Below, piece by piece: positions 54,720 to 62,917 of a stretch of 64,000 bases of DNA. The translations under genes and the position numbers were made by a program. The first letter of the stretch is position 1. Every line of letters begins with the position of its first letter. Origin of the DNA: Clostridiales bacterium (GTDB lineage: Bacteria > Bacillota > Clostridia > Saccharofermentanales > Saccharofermentanaceae); the NCBI GenBank assembly GCA_017620475.1, contig JAFZQI010000045.1, forward strand, positions 1 to 64,000, in the 5' to 3' direction. The notes under the pieces are model-generated. The model did not search any database and was not told where the DNA came from. It worked only from the letters and a program-made list of their open reading frames with translations.

Positions 54720-56390
54720 TTATTCTTTTTCCCCGGGAAAGAACCGGAAGTCCGAAAACCCCGCTTTCCCTTCTGTGACCTTCGTCGAATACATAAAAAG
54801 CCCGAATCTCGCTCCGGTAAAATGGTCCAACCGGAATCGGAGCTTATGCGGTTTCCCGATATTTTGCCACGACCCGTCCCGATCGGTCAAGCAGACCGCC
54901 TCATCTTTTTCATTTTCGAAAAGCACTTCCATCCGGACTTTCACCGGTTCATCATCTTTTCCGCTGACCCGCAGCACCTGTGCTTCTCTCTCTTCCAGCT
55001 TCGTTCCGGCAACCGGACTTAGATCCCAAGGTCCCTCTTCACTTTTATGCCCGTACATAACCTCGAAGAGTTTTCCGTCACGCCGTTCGACCCCGACCCA
55101 GCAATAATCGCCCTGTAGCGCCACAAGCCCTGCACAGTCGCCCTCCGAAAGGTGTGCGCAGTCGATCGTGACTTCCGCGGCACAGGACGGATATATCATC
55201 CTCTGGGTGATCGTATTTTTGGCATGGTTGATATTCAGGCTCAGTTTGTCTGAGGTGATCCAGAACTTCCCGCTTTGTTCATCCCGATAAACCAGGCGGA
55301 GGTCCGGCTCATGATTGAACTGCCAGAAGCTCCGCATCCCGAAACATCCGAACTTCCTTTTGAAATCCGGAGAGAAATCCTCCCGAAGTCCCTCTTCCCA
55401 GGTGAATCCATACTTGAAATCATCGCTTCCCGCAAGCGGTGCATACCCGTCCTCACACGTTTCGTGAAGCAAGGGATCGCACGCTTCTTCTGCCACGAGG
55501 CAGGCATCCGACACGGGAAGAGTAAGTTCCGAAGGAGCCTTCCCGTCGATTCCGAATACGGGGCGATCGTCTTCCCATGTCATCGGCACGACCACGGGGA
55601 TACGCCCGATTGCACCGCTGTCCTGGAAAAGCACGGCGTTCCATACTCCGTCTGCTCCGCAGACGATACCGCCTTGCGCGATGCCGGAATTCCGAAATCC
55701 CATATCGTCATTAAACACATCACCGCCCGTAAAATCACCCTCCAGGGAGTCGGATGAAAAACATGCTTCCACACGCCGCCATTTCTCTTCCAGAGAATGG
55801 ATCATAAAAAGATAGTACCGCCCGTTGATTTTATATAGGTGGGAACCCTCATAGCCCAGAGGCGTCTTCTCCGAATCCTGAAGGAGAAGACGATTCAGTC
55901 CTCCCTCCTTCGGACCGCGAAGATCCGCATCCAATTCCGTCAGATAGATCTGCCGGTTGCCATACACCACATAGACCCGATCGTCATCGTCGAAAAGAAG
56001 CGAACAGTCGTGGTAAAAACCGGATATCTCGCTTTTGCGCCAGGGACCTTCGATCTTCTCTGCCCGGTACAGATATGTCTTTTGGGTATCGTTGCACACG
56101 AAGGCCACATAGAATGTCCCCTTGTGATAGCGGAGACTGGCCGCCCACATCCCCTTGCCGTACACGTATTTATCTTCCTGCAGGCACTGCGCCGGAGTAC
56201 TGTCCAAAAGGTCAAAGACATATGCCGCATGCTCCCAGTTTAGAAGATCGTAAGAACGAAGGATCTGTCCTCCCGGAAGAAAATGCATTGTAGTGGAGAT
56301 CATGTAATATACGCCATCGGCAAAGATAATATCCGGATCCGGGAAATCCATTCTTAAGATGGGATTGCTTCCGGTACTCATTCTACCCAT
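54720..56390 (-). CDS. GH43 glycoside hydrolase, probably xylosidase or arabinofuranosidase
   Basis: The 556-residue product has the GH43 five-bladed propeller: the base Asp is in FPDPDIIFADG, the second Asp in YHDCSLLFDDD, and the acid Glu in YEGSHLYKING. A C-terminal beta-sandwich (about 345-550) is typical of the intracellular subfamily. There is no signal peptide, so it should act on imported oligosaccharides. The start is uncertain; ATG 56390 has AAGG 7 nt upstream, while ATG 56396 and 56381 are alternatives. Confidence 0.87.
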   Translation of the reverse strand: MGRMSTGSNPILRMDFPDPDIIFADGVYYMISTTMHFLPGGQILRSYDLLNWEHAAYVFDLLDSTPAQCLQEDKYVYGKGMWAASLRYHKGTFYVAFVCNDTQKTYLYRAEKIEGPWRKSEISGFYHDCSLLFDDDDRVYVVYGNRQIYLTELDADLRGPKEGGLNRLLLQDSEKTPLGYEGSHLYKINGRYYLFMIHSLEEKWRRVEACFSSDSLEGDFTGGDVFNDDMGFRNSGIAQGGIVCGADGVWNAVLFQDSGAIGRIPVVVPMTWEDDRPVFGIDGKAPSELTLPVSDACLVAEEACDPLLHETCEDGYAPLAGSDDFKYGFTWEEGLREDFSPDFKRKFGCFGMRSFWQFNHEPDLRLVYRDEQSGKFWITSDKLSLNINHAKNTITQRMIYPSCAAEVTIDCAHLSEGDCAGLVALQGDYCWVGVERRDGKLFEVMYGHKSEEGPWDLSPVAGTKLEEREAQVLRVSGKDDEPVKVRMEVLFENEKDEAVCLTDRDGSWQNIGKPHKLRFRLDHFTGARFGLFMYSTKVTEGKAGFSDFRFFPGEKE

Positions 56391-56438
56391 ATACATGCCT
56401 TTCTGCTTCTAATCAAGCCGCGTATGCTTCATACACTG

Positions 56439-57014
56439 CTATCTTCCCTTGAAGATGATGATCGGTATCGGCGGACAATTGCTCCGGTTTACAAACGGCA
56501 TCTCGACGACCGTATACCGTGAACTGTCGATCGTCGGCAGATACTCAAGGAGTGCATCTTTTTCCTCAAAGCCGGTCTCCCGGCCATAGTAGAGGATCAG
56601 CGTCATGATCCCGCCGTCCTTAAGAAGTTCCAGTCCCGCTTCGATCGCCGGGATACTGGTCTCCTTCTTCGTAAAAATATTATGGTCGCCTTTCGGAAGC
56701 CATCCGAAATTAAATGTGATGCAGGATACCGTTTCCGGATCCGCGTATTTTCTCATCTCACTGTGACTTTCCAGATACACATCCGCCCGATCTAAAAGGC
56801 CTCTTTTCTCAAGAAGTTCCTTTGTACTTTTTACCGCATCTTCCTGAATATCAAAAGAGAGCACATGCCCGGAACTTCCTGCAAGTTCACAGAGAAGCGC
56901 CGTGTCATTTCCGCGTCCGGCGGTGGCATCGATGCAGAGATCGCCTTCCCGAACGTGTTCACGGATGACTTTGGAGATAATGTCGAGCGCACTAAATGAA
57001 GGCCGTCTGTCCAT
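56439..57014 (-). CDS. mnmM: tRNA 5-aminomethyl-2-thiouridine methyltransferase MnmM (YtqB type)
   Basis: The 191-residue product has the SAM motif DATAGRGNDT, the FNFGWLPKGDH signature of this class I family and a C-terminal RSNCPPIPIIIFKG. It forms the mnm5 group of the wobble uridine in Gram-positive bacteria lacking MnmC. It is 6 nt after the ArsR gene. Confidence 0.85.
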   Translation of the reverse strand: MDRRPSFSALDIISKVIREHVREGDLCIDATAGRGNDTALLCELAGSSGHVLSFDIQEDAVKSTKELLEKRGLLDRADVYLESHSEMRKYADPETVSCITFNFGWLPKGDHNIFTKKETSIPAIEAGLELLKDGGIMTLILYYGRETGFEEKDALLEYLPTIDSSRYTVVEMPFVNRSNCPPIPIIIFKGR

Positions 57015-57020
57015 GTAAAC

Positions 57021-57350
57021 TTACAGTTCTCCGATATGTTCCTGTCCGATCTCCAGGATCGACTTAACATGTCCGTCTGCCAATTCGTAGCAGATCGCCT
57101 TCCCTGCGCGGGTACTCTTGACCAGTTTATTCTGCTTAAGGATCTTCAGCTGATGGGACACCGCCGATTGATTCATTTCCAGTTCGCTTGCCAGATCTCC
57201 CACACAGAGCGATCCCTGCATAAGCGCATATAAGATACGGATACGCGTTGAATCTCCGAACACTTTAAAGAGATCAGCCAGATCGTAGAGCTGCTCCTCC
57301 ATCTTCTTATTTTCCGTCTTCTTGGTTGTTTTCGGCATGATCGTTACCAT
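57021..57350 (-). CDS. ArsR-family zinc-sensing repressor
   Basis: The 109-residue product is a winged-helix repressor (QSAVSHQLKILKQNKLVKS). Its last helix has the alpha-5 metal motif DxH-x10-H-xx-E (DGHVKSILEIGQEHIGE), typical of zinc sensors CzrA/SmtB. Regulated metal transporters are not adjacent; its neighbours are mnmM and the shikimate kinase-like gene. It overlaps the end of the latter by 44 nt. The start is uncertain between 57350 and 57338. Confidence 0.85.
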   Translation of the reverse strand: MVTIMPKTTKKTENKKMEEQLYDLADLFKVFGDSTRIRILYALMQGSLCVGDLASELEMNQSAVSHQLKILKQNKLVKSTRAGKAICYELADGHVKSILEIGQEHIGEL

Positions 57351-57894
57351 CCTTCCTTATCAGAGGTCTTTCCTGTTCTTCTTCCTCCGGATCACCGTTA
57401 AGCACCGCCAGTATCCTTCGGGCCACGACCTTCGGCGTGGTATGGAAGGTCCGGATACGGATGTCCGCATATCTCATATAAAGCGGTTTTCTCTCACGGT
57501 ATACGCTGGCAATCGTCTGGTTCGGTGCCAGGACCACTCCGCGTTTCTTCGGATCGCCCATCCTTCTTCGAAGCATAGGAAGATCCGTTTCCAGATAGAT
57601 CACCGTCGCAACGGAATTCAGATACATCATGCCATACTGGCAGAATACGGCACTTCCTCCCGTTGCCACGACCTTCGGAGTATTATCCAAAGACAGAAGA
57701 GCCTTCTCCTCTGCAGAAAGGAAATACTCCATTCCCTTCTCCTGCTGGATCTTCTCCAGCGGCATTCCTTCTTCTTCACGTATCAGATTATCCGTATCGA
57801 TGAAGGGTACTTCCAGTTCCTGAGCAAGGATCCGGCCGATCGTGGTCTTCCCACATCCGGGCATACCTATGAGGACGATCATTTTGTCCAACAT
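57307..57894 (-). CDS. shikimate kinase-like P-loop kinase
   Basis: The 195-residue product has Walker A GMPGCGKTT, DTDNLI and a TGGSAVF segment. The lid end is RERKPLYMRYADIRI. Compared with true shikimate kinases the FRxxE motif reads FLSAEE, so the substrate-binding Arg is missing, and GGG reads GGS. The real shikimate kinase is fused to AroE at 42772. This paralogue may use another substrate. The start at 57894 has GGAGG 6 nt upstream. Confidence 0.8.
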   Translation of the reverse strand: MLDKMIVLIGMPGCGKTTIGRILAQELEVPFIDTDNLIREEEGMPLEKIQQEKGMEYFLSAEEKALLSLDNTPKVVATGGSAVFCQYGMMYLNSVATVIYLETDLPMLRRRMGDPKKRGVVLAPNQTIASVYRERKPLYMRYADIRIRTFHTTPKVVARRILAVLNGDPEEEEQERPLIRKDGNDHAENNQEDGK

Positions 57895-57938
57895 AGTATC
57901 CCTCCTTTCCGGCCGATTCACTTGCGCATTCTATTACT

Positions 57939-57947
57939 AGTATACCA
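57939..57947 (-). promoter_or_regulatory. possible extended -10 promoter of the kinase-arsR-mnmM operon
   Basis: Minus-strand TGGTATACT gives a TGn extended -10 with TATACT (57939-57944). No convincing -35 box is seen. Confidence 0.4.
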
Positions 57948-58040
57948 ATTCCTTCGCATATTCGTTGATGCAAAAAGAAACTCTTCGTAAATATCTCGAA
58001 ATTTCGTGCAACTTCTCTTATTTTCCATCCGCACCGCCTT

Positions 58041-58049
58041 TGCTATAAT
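58041..58049 (+). promoter_or_regulatory. extended -10 promoter of the MATE gene
   Basis: TGCTATAAT at 58041-58049 with a poor -35 region. Transcription would start near 58056, which rules out the TTG at 58059 as a normal start codon. Confidence 0.6.
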
Positions 58050-58094
58050 GGTTCCTGTTTGAAAGATATCCCATTTCTACGAGGCATTTCCACC

Positions 58095-59486
58095 ATGGCT
58101 GCAGCGGCGTATGACCAGAAACAATTTAAGAAGATGACCGAGTCTCCGGTCTGTCCTTTGATCTGCCGGCTGGCCATCCCCACGACAGTGAGCATGCTCG
58201 TTACCGGTATCTACAATACCGCCGATACATATTTCGTTTCCCAGCTTGGTAAAAGCGCCTCCGGCGCAGTCAGCGTCGTATTCTCCCTTATGGCCTTGAT
58301 CCAGGCCATCGGATTCACCCTGGGCATGGGCGCCGGAAGCATCATTTCACGCTCCCTCGGTGCCAAGGATCGGGAGACCGCCGGACGGGCTTTGTCTACC
58401 AGTTTCTTCTCCGCTCTGGGTATTGGAGCCCTGATTACGGCACTGGGTCTGATCTTTCTTGAACCGATCATGAACCTTCTCGGATCTACGCCGACCGCAC
58501 TTCCTTATGCGAAAATCTATGCCCGTTACATCCTTTTGGGCGCTCCCATCATGATGGGAACCTATGTACTCAATAATCTCTGGCGCTGGGAGGGCAAAGC
58601 CGTCTTCTCCATGATCGGTATCGGCCTGGGCGGCGTCCTCAATATCTTCCTTGATCCGCTCTTCATTATGGAGCTGGATATGGGGGTAGCTGGTGCAGCC
58701 ATCGCTACACTCCTTTCCCAGTGCATCTCATTCATCCTTCTTCTTGTACCGGTCATTCTCAAGAAGAATGTCGCCAAACTCAGCATCCGCAACTTCTCCA
58801 AAGATCTGTCCTTCCACGGCAATATCTGGTTTACCGGACTTCCTTCCCTTCTTCGTCAGGGGCTTGCCAGTCTGTCGACCATTTTTCTGAATCTTCAGGG
58901 AGGAAACCTGGCCGGCGATGCGGCACTCTCTGCAATGGGTATTTTCTCTAAGGTCACCATGCTGATCTTCTGCGTCCTTCTGGGTATCGGACAAGGATAT
59001 CAGCCGGTACTAGGCTACAACTTCGGCGCGAAGAAGTGGGATCGTATGAAGACCGCTTTCACCTTCACCTGGATCTTCGGAACCTCCATCATGCTGGTGT
59101 TCGCGGTTCCGCTATTCTTCTTCGCCCCACAGCTGATGCCGCTCTTCATCGATGATGCGGAAGTCATCTCCATCGGAACCCGGGCACTCCGTCTGGAAGC
59201 TTTCATCCTTCCTCTTCTGACGGTCAACGTCATGTGCAACATGACCTTCCAGTCGATCGGCGAGCGCTTCAAGGCATCGTTTCTGTCCTGTCTGCGCCAG
59301 GGTTTCTACTTCATTCCGCTGGTCCTTCTGCTCCCGCACTTCTTCGGCATCTCCGGAATCGAGGCCGTCTACCCGGTATGTGACCTTCTTACCTGCATGA
59401 CCAGTGTTCCCTTCGCCGTTCATTTCCTCTATAGACTGACGCATGGCCGGCTCTCGGCTCAGCAGCAGGCAAAAGAAGAAATCTGA
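58095..59486 (+). CDS. MATE-family multidrug or metabolite exporter
   Basis: The 463-residue protein has 12 hydrophobic helices and MATE features: RLAIPTTVSMLVTGIYNTAD near the start, and the repeated GMGAGSIISRSLGAK. MATE proteins export drugs or metabolites using Na+ or H+ gradients. ATG 58095, behind GAGG, is chosen instead of the TTG at 58059 because the latter coincides with the predicted transcription start. It ends 87 nt before the convergent gene at 59574. Confidence 0.88.
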   Translation: MAAAAYDQKQFKKMTESPVCPLICRLAIPTTVSMLVTGIYNTADTYFVSQLGKSASGAVSVVFSLMALIQAIGFTLGMGAGSIISRSLGAKDRETAGRALSTSFFSALGIGALITALGLIFLEPIMNLLGSTPTALPYAKIYARYILLGAPIMMGTYVLNNLWRWEGKAVFSMIGIGLGGVLNIFLDPLFIMELDMGVAGAAIATLLSQCISFILLLVPVILKKNVAKLSIRNFSKDLSFHGNIWFTGLPSLLRQGLASLSTIFLNLQGGNLAGDAALSAMGIFSKVTMLIFCVLLGIGQGYQPVLGYNFGAKKWDRMKTAFTFTWIFGTSIMLVFAVPLFFFAPQLMPLFIDDAEVISIGTRALRLEAFILPLLTVNVMCNMTFQSIGERFKASFLSCLRQGFYFIPLVLLLPHFFGISGIEAVYPVCDLLTCMTSVPFAVHFLYRLTHGRLSAQQQAKEEI

Positions 59487-59573
59487 ACCTGACCTCCGCT
59501 TCTGCGAAGAGGCGGTATACCTGTTCACCCGTTCTTTCCTTCTGAAGAAAAAAGTCATCCTTACTCACCTCAT

Positions 59574-60347
59574 TTACTCCGGAAGAAGTTCGCACCAAAG
59601 TCTCGACTTCATCTCATTAAGCGCATATCTCGGATTCTGCGGAACTTCGATATGCAGATGGTCATACCAGGACTTCCATAGATACTCATACACATTCTTC
59701 TCATCATAAAGAACAGGAAGATGCAGTTTCTTCATCAGCGTCACCATCGTCCCTTCTTCCCGATGGACAGCCGCCATCTGATGGGTCTTATCGTAGACCA
59801 GAAAATTCATATCCAGGAACCTTTTTTCGAAGTAATCGGCAAGCGCCGGAAGTACCCGGTTCCTCGGGGTGATACAGGAAATCATCACATCCGAATACGA
59901 ACGGAATTGCAGTTTCCCCTCAATATTCTTCACCTCCGAGCGGTAACTTCCACTGGACTGAAGGATCGTGAGGATCAGTTCCTCCTGTTTCTTCATATCC
60001 GAAAGCCCGGCCTGCTCCCAGTTCTCCAAAGACAATACCGCTCTTCCCCGGTCATATCCGAGGCGGATATACCGGTAAAGTTTGATTTCTTTATTCGGAA
60101 GATGGGTAAGGAAAGCCTCCTTCACAATATCCTGTGCTTCGATCCCGATCTTGCGGCTCAGTGATACATACACGCTCTGCGCCTGATTCCAGTTCGTCGG
60201 GATCCATACCGCTGTTTCACCAAGGAGCGGAAGCCCCTCTTCCACATAGATATGCTTCGGTACCTCCTGTCGCACATAGCTCTGGTAAATGCAGCACAGA
60301 AATCCTTCAAAAGTTCCATCATAGATATATTCCAGATCATTCTCCAC
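59574..60347 (-). CDS. TIGR03915/DUF4130 family putative DNA metabolism protein
   Basis: The 257-residue product opens with the family signature YIYDGTFEGFLCCIYQSY, and later has FRSYSDVMISCITPRNRV. This family is usually encoded next to a radical SAM partner (TIGR03916), and both are suspected to act in DNA repair; here no partner is in the window. The start is GTG at 60347 with GGAGG 8 nt upstream. Its promoter contains a LexA-type box. Confidence 0.78.
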   Translation of the reverse strand: MENDLEYIYDGTFEGFLCCIYQSYVRQEVPKHIYVEEGLPLLGETAVWIPTNWNQAQSVYVSLSRKIGIEAQDIVKEAFLTHLPNKEIKLYRYIRLGYDRGRAVLSLENWEQAGLSDMKKQEELILTILQSSGSYRSEVKNIEGKLQFRSYSDVMISCITPRNRVLPALADYFEKRFLDMNFLVYDKTHQMAAVHREEGTMVTLMKKLHLPVLYDEKNVYEYLWKSWYDHLHIEVPQNPRYALNEMKSRLWCELLPE

Positions 60348-60369
60348 GCCCGGCGCCTCCTTTCTTAAA

Positions 60370-60383
60370 CGAATTTATGTTCG
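60370..60383. promoter_or_regulatory. second LexA-like site downstream of the promoter
   Basis: Read on the minus strand it is CGAACATAAATTCG, which matches about 11 of 14 positions of CGAACRNRYGTTYC. It lies 43 bp from the first site (four helical turns), in the predicted 5' untranslated region. Confidence 0.45.
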
Positions 60384-60402
60384 TTTTTATTATGGTGAGG
60401 TC

Positions 60403-60432
60403 ATTATAATACCGAACGTTTGTTTCTGTCAA
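60403..60432 (-). promoter_or_regulatory. promoter of the DUF4130 gene
   Basis: Minus-strand TTGACA (60427-60432), 18-nt spacer, TATAAT (60403-60408), both perfect. The space between them holds a LexA-like operator. Confidence 0.85.
60413..60426. promoter_or_regulatory. LexA (SOS) operator between -35 and -10
   Basis: CGAACGTTTGTTTC matches 13 of 14 positions of the Gram-positive LexA box CGAACRNRYGTTYC. Its place between the two promoter boxes would block RNA polymerase, so DNA damage should induce the gene. Confidence 0.7.
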
Positions 60433-60445
60433 CGGGGATTTCTGT

Positions 60446-62101
60446 TTAGATTTTGTACTCCTGATCACATATGGAAAGTACACTCATGCGGTGTGTTACG
60501 ATGATCACCGTACGGTCCGTCATGGATCGCAGATTTGCAAGAAGCCTCTGCTCCGTCTTCTCATCAAGTGCACTGGTTGCTTCGTCCAAAAGCAATATCG
60601 GATGCGATGACATGACTGCTCTGGCAATCGCGATACGCTGCATCTGTCCTTCCGACAAACCGGCTCCCCGCTCGCCGAGTAGGGTTTCCAGGCCATCCTC
60701 CAATGTGTCCACAAACTCATCTGCACAGGAGATCTTCAGGGCTTCCCGGATCTTCTCCTCCTGCTGCATCTTCTCATTATCCTCGAAGCATACCACTTCC
60801 CGGATCGTACCGGACATCAGCTGATTGCCCTGCGGCACATATGCGAAAAGCTGTCTTTTAGCCTGATCCAGCGGAATCTTCCCTTTCGGGGTCTGCACAT
60901 AGCACTGGCCCTCAGAAGGATGGTAAAGCCCCATCAGAAGCCGGAGCGCAGTGCTTTTGCCTGAGCCGGAATGGCCGGTGATGGCCACATACTCGCCTTT
61001 ATTGACCGACAGGTTAAAATCGCGGAGCACGAAGGTCTCCTTCCTGTCTTCATCTTCGCTGCTGTACGCAAAGTCCACATGGTCAAAGCCCAGTTTGCTG
61101 AAATCCTCAACACCTTCCGTCGGGACATCATTACGGATATAAGGTTCCGCTTCCATAAGCCGCTCGGCGCTGGCCAGCATCGCATAGTATCTCGGAAGGA
61201 TCCCGGTGATATTGGCGATCGGAGACTGGATCTGCGCAATCAGCTGAAGCACTGCGGTAAAAGTACCGTAGGAAACCGTTCCCTGAAGGATCCCGTATCC
61301 GCATACCAGCGCACCCAGAAGGAAAGTGCCTCGGAAGAATATTCCGTAGGCAACCTGAGCCAGATTAAAGAATCTGACTCTTCGCATCTTGGCATCCAGG
61401 TGCTTCTTCATTCGCTCGTCGGCACCCGCCTGCACATTTTCTTCCTGTGCGAAAGACCGTACCACGACCATATTCTGCAGATGCTCCGTCATATACACAC
61501 GCAGATCACCATCCGCCTCCTGGATGCGGTGATAGAGCGCTTTCATCCTCTTTCGGAAAAGCATGGCCACCACGCCTACGATCACTCCCGTAGGTACCAC
61601 GACATATGTCAGTATCGGACAGAGGATCAGCATATAGATCAGGGCACCCAGAAGCTGGACGATCATGCCGATCAGATCCGGAAGGATCTGGGCCATATTC
61701 TCAGAGATCACCAGCGTATCGGAAGTCAATCGGTTCATCCATTCTCCCGAATGGGTACCGGCAACATAGGAATAATCATCCCAAAGTAAAGTGTGGAAAA
61801 GCCTGGATTTAAAAGCATTTTCAAAAACGCCCTGCGCCCGGATCCGCAGCGGCCGGTATAAAGCCCGAAGGATCAGCTGGATCGCGACAACCGCCGCCAG
61901 GAAGATCGCCGCAGAGACAAAAGCACTGTGGTTTCCTTCTGCCGCCCGGTCGACCACATTCCGAAGGATCGCCGCCTGCACCGTTGCAAAAAGCGCCAAG
62001 GCGCTCTGGATCAGCGTCAGCCAGATCACATTCCACTTATGCTTTCCGGTCACCCGCCAAAGGAATTGCAGTGTAGGTTTATTCTTCTGCGTCTTACTCA
62101 T
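60446..62101 (-). CDS. ABC transporter, fused membrane and ATPase domains (exporter type)
   Basis: The 551-residue protein has six likely membrane helices in the first 310 residues and a nucleotide-binding domain after them: Walker A GHSGSGKST, signature LSEGQMQRIAIARA and Walker B LLLDEATSALD. Half-transporters of this kind work as dimers, often exporting lipids, drugs or peptides. The ATG overlaps the HprK-like gene by 8 nt, so the two are translationally coupled. Confidence 0.9.
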   Translation of the reverse strand: MSKTQKNKPTLQFLWRVTGKHKWNVIWLTLIQSALALFATVQAAILRNVVDRAAEGNHSAFVSAAIFLAAVVAIQLILRALYRPLRIRAQGVFENAFKSRLFHTLLWDDYSYVAGTHSGEWMNRLTSDTLVISENMAQILPDLIGMIVQLLGALIYMLILCPILTYVVVPTGVIVGVVAMLFRKRMKALYHRIQEADGDLRVYMTEHLQNMVVVRSFAQEENVQAGADERMKKHLDAKMRRVRFFNLAQVAYGIFFRGTFLLGALVCGYGILQGTVSYGTFTAVLQLIAQIQSPIANITGILPRYYAMLASAERLMEAEPYIRNDVPTEGVEDFSKLGFDHVDFAYSSEDEDRKETFVLRDFNLSVNKGEYVAITGHSGSGKSTALRLLMGLYHPSEGQCYVQTPKGKIPLDQAKRQLFAYVPQGNQLMSGTIREVVCFEDNEKMQQEEKIREALKISCADEFVDTLEDGLETLLGERGAGLSEGQMQRIAIARAVMSSHPILLLDEATSALDEKTEQRLLANLRSMTDRTVIIVTHRMSVLSICDQEYKI

Positions 62102-62909
62102 CCGTCCCCGGCTCTTCTTTCTGATTCATACCCGCAAAGGCTACCTTTGCCGCTTCAATATCCATATTACAATATAGATCGTAAAAAGAAACACTTCTCA
62201 TCAGAAGATCGATCAATTTCATGGTCTGACCAAGAGCCACCGGATCAGACGGACGGTACGTCTGCTGTACCAGTGTCGGATATTTCTCCATCGGATCGAT
62301 GGGATGGATCTCATTTTTCTCCCCGCGGTTCAAAAAGCATATCGCCTTCAGCGGCACACACTTGTTCGTACTTAAATGGTGCTTCCCGTCCCATGGCGTA
62401 CCACACGCCAGGACACGGTCCTTTTCGATCCGGATCAGCGGCTTGTCATCGTTGATCATCTGCGCCCGATCTCCGAAAAGCTCCCGCCAACGCTTCGTAT
62501 GCGTGGATTTTCCCGTTCCACTTATCGCCGTGAAAAGGTACGCCTCATCGTCTACGGCGATGACTGAACCGTGCATCAGGACGATGCCTCTTTCCGGCAT
62601 CGCCTCCGCGATCTGGCGATAGACCGCAAGTCTTTCCAGATACTCCGGCGGCCAGGTCACCCTCGGCGAGCCATCACGGTCATGGGCGCGATCGGATGTA
62701 TTTTGCTCACGTGTCAGTTCCTCCGGGAGGACCTTCACGCGGATCGGCTCACTTTCCGAACCGTTCTGTTCAGACCCGATGTCACGGTCTCCTTCCGTCT
62801 CCCCGTCTCCGGAAACGCAATAAGGAGCCAGGAAGGCTTCTGTCTGCGGGTACAGACAATCCACCTCCACCGGCTCCTTTGCTAATGTAATTCTGATTAT
62901 GTTACTCAC
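62094..62909 (-). CDS. HPr-kinase-like P-loop protein
   Basis: The 271-residue product has an N-terminal region of unclear fold (about 1-95) and a C-terminal HprK-type kinase core: Walker A ISGTGKSTHTK, DDKPLI and CGTPWDGKHH. Such proteins often occur in peptide-tailoring (RiPP) clusters as kinases or in peptide ABC exporter operons, and not with HPr. The start is GTG 62909, behind GAGG at 6 nt, although an in-frame TTG lies 12 nt upstream. That longer form would overlap clpC. Confidence 0.7.
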   Translation of the reverse strand: MSNIIRITLAKEPVEVDCLYPQTEAFLAPYCVSGDGETEGDRDIGSEQNGSESEPIRVKVLPEELTREQNTSDRAHDRDGSPRVTWPPEYLERLAVYRQIAEAMPERGIVLMHGSVIAVDDEAYLFTAISGTGKSTHTKRWRELFGDRAQMINDDKPLIRIEKDRVLACGTPWDGKHHLSTNKCVPLKAICFLNRGEKNEIHPIDPMEKYPTLVQQTYRPSDPVALGQTMKLIDLLMRSVSFYDLYCNMDIEAAKVAFAGMNQKEEPGTDE

Positions 62910-62917
62910 ACCCGACC

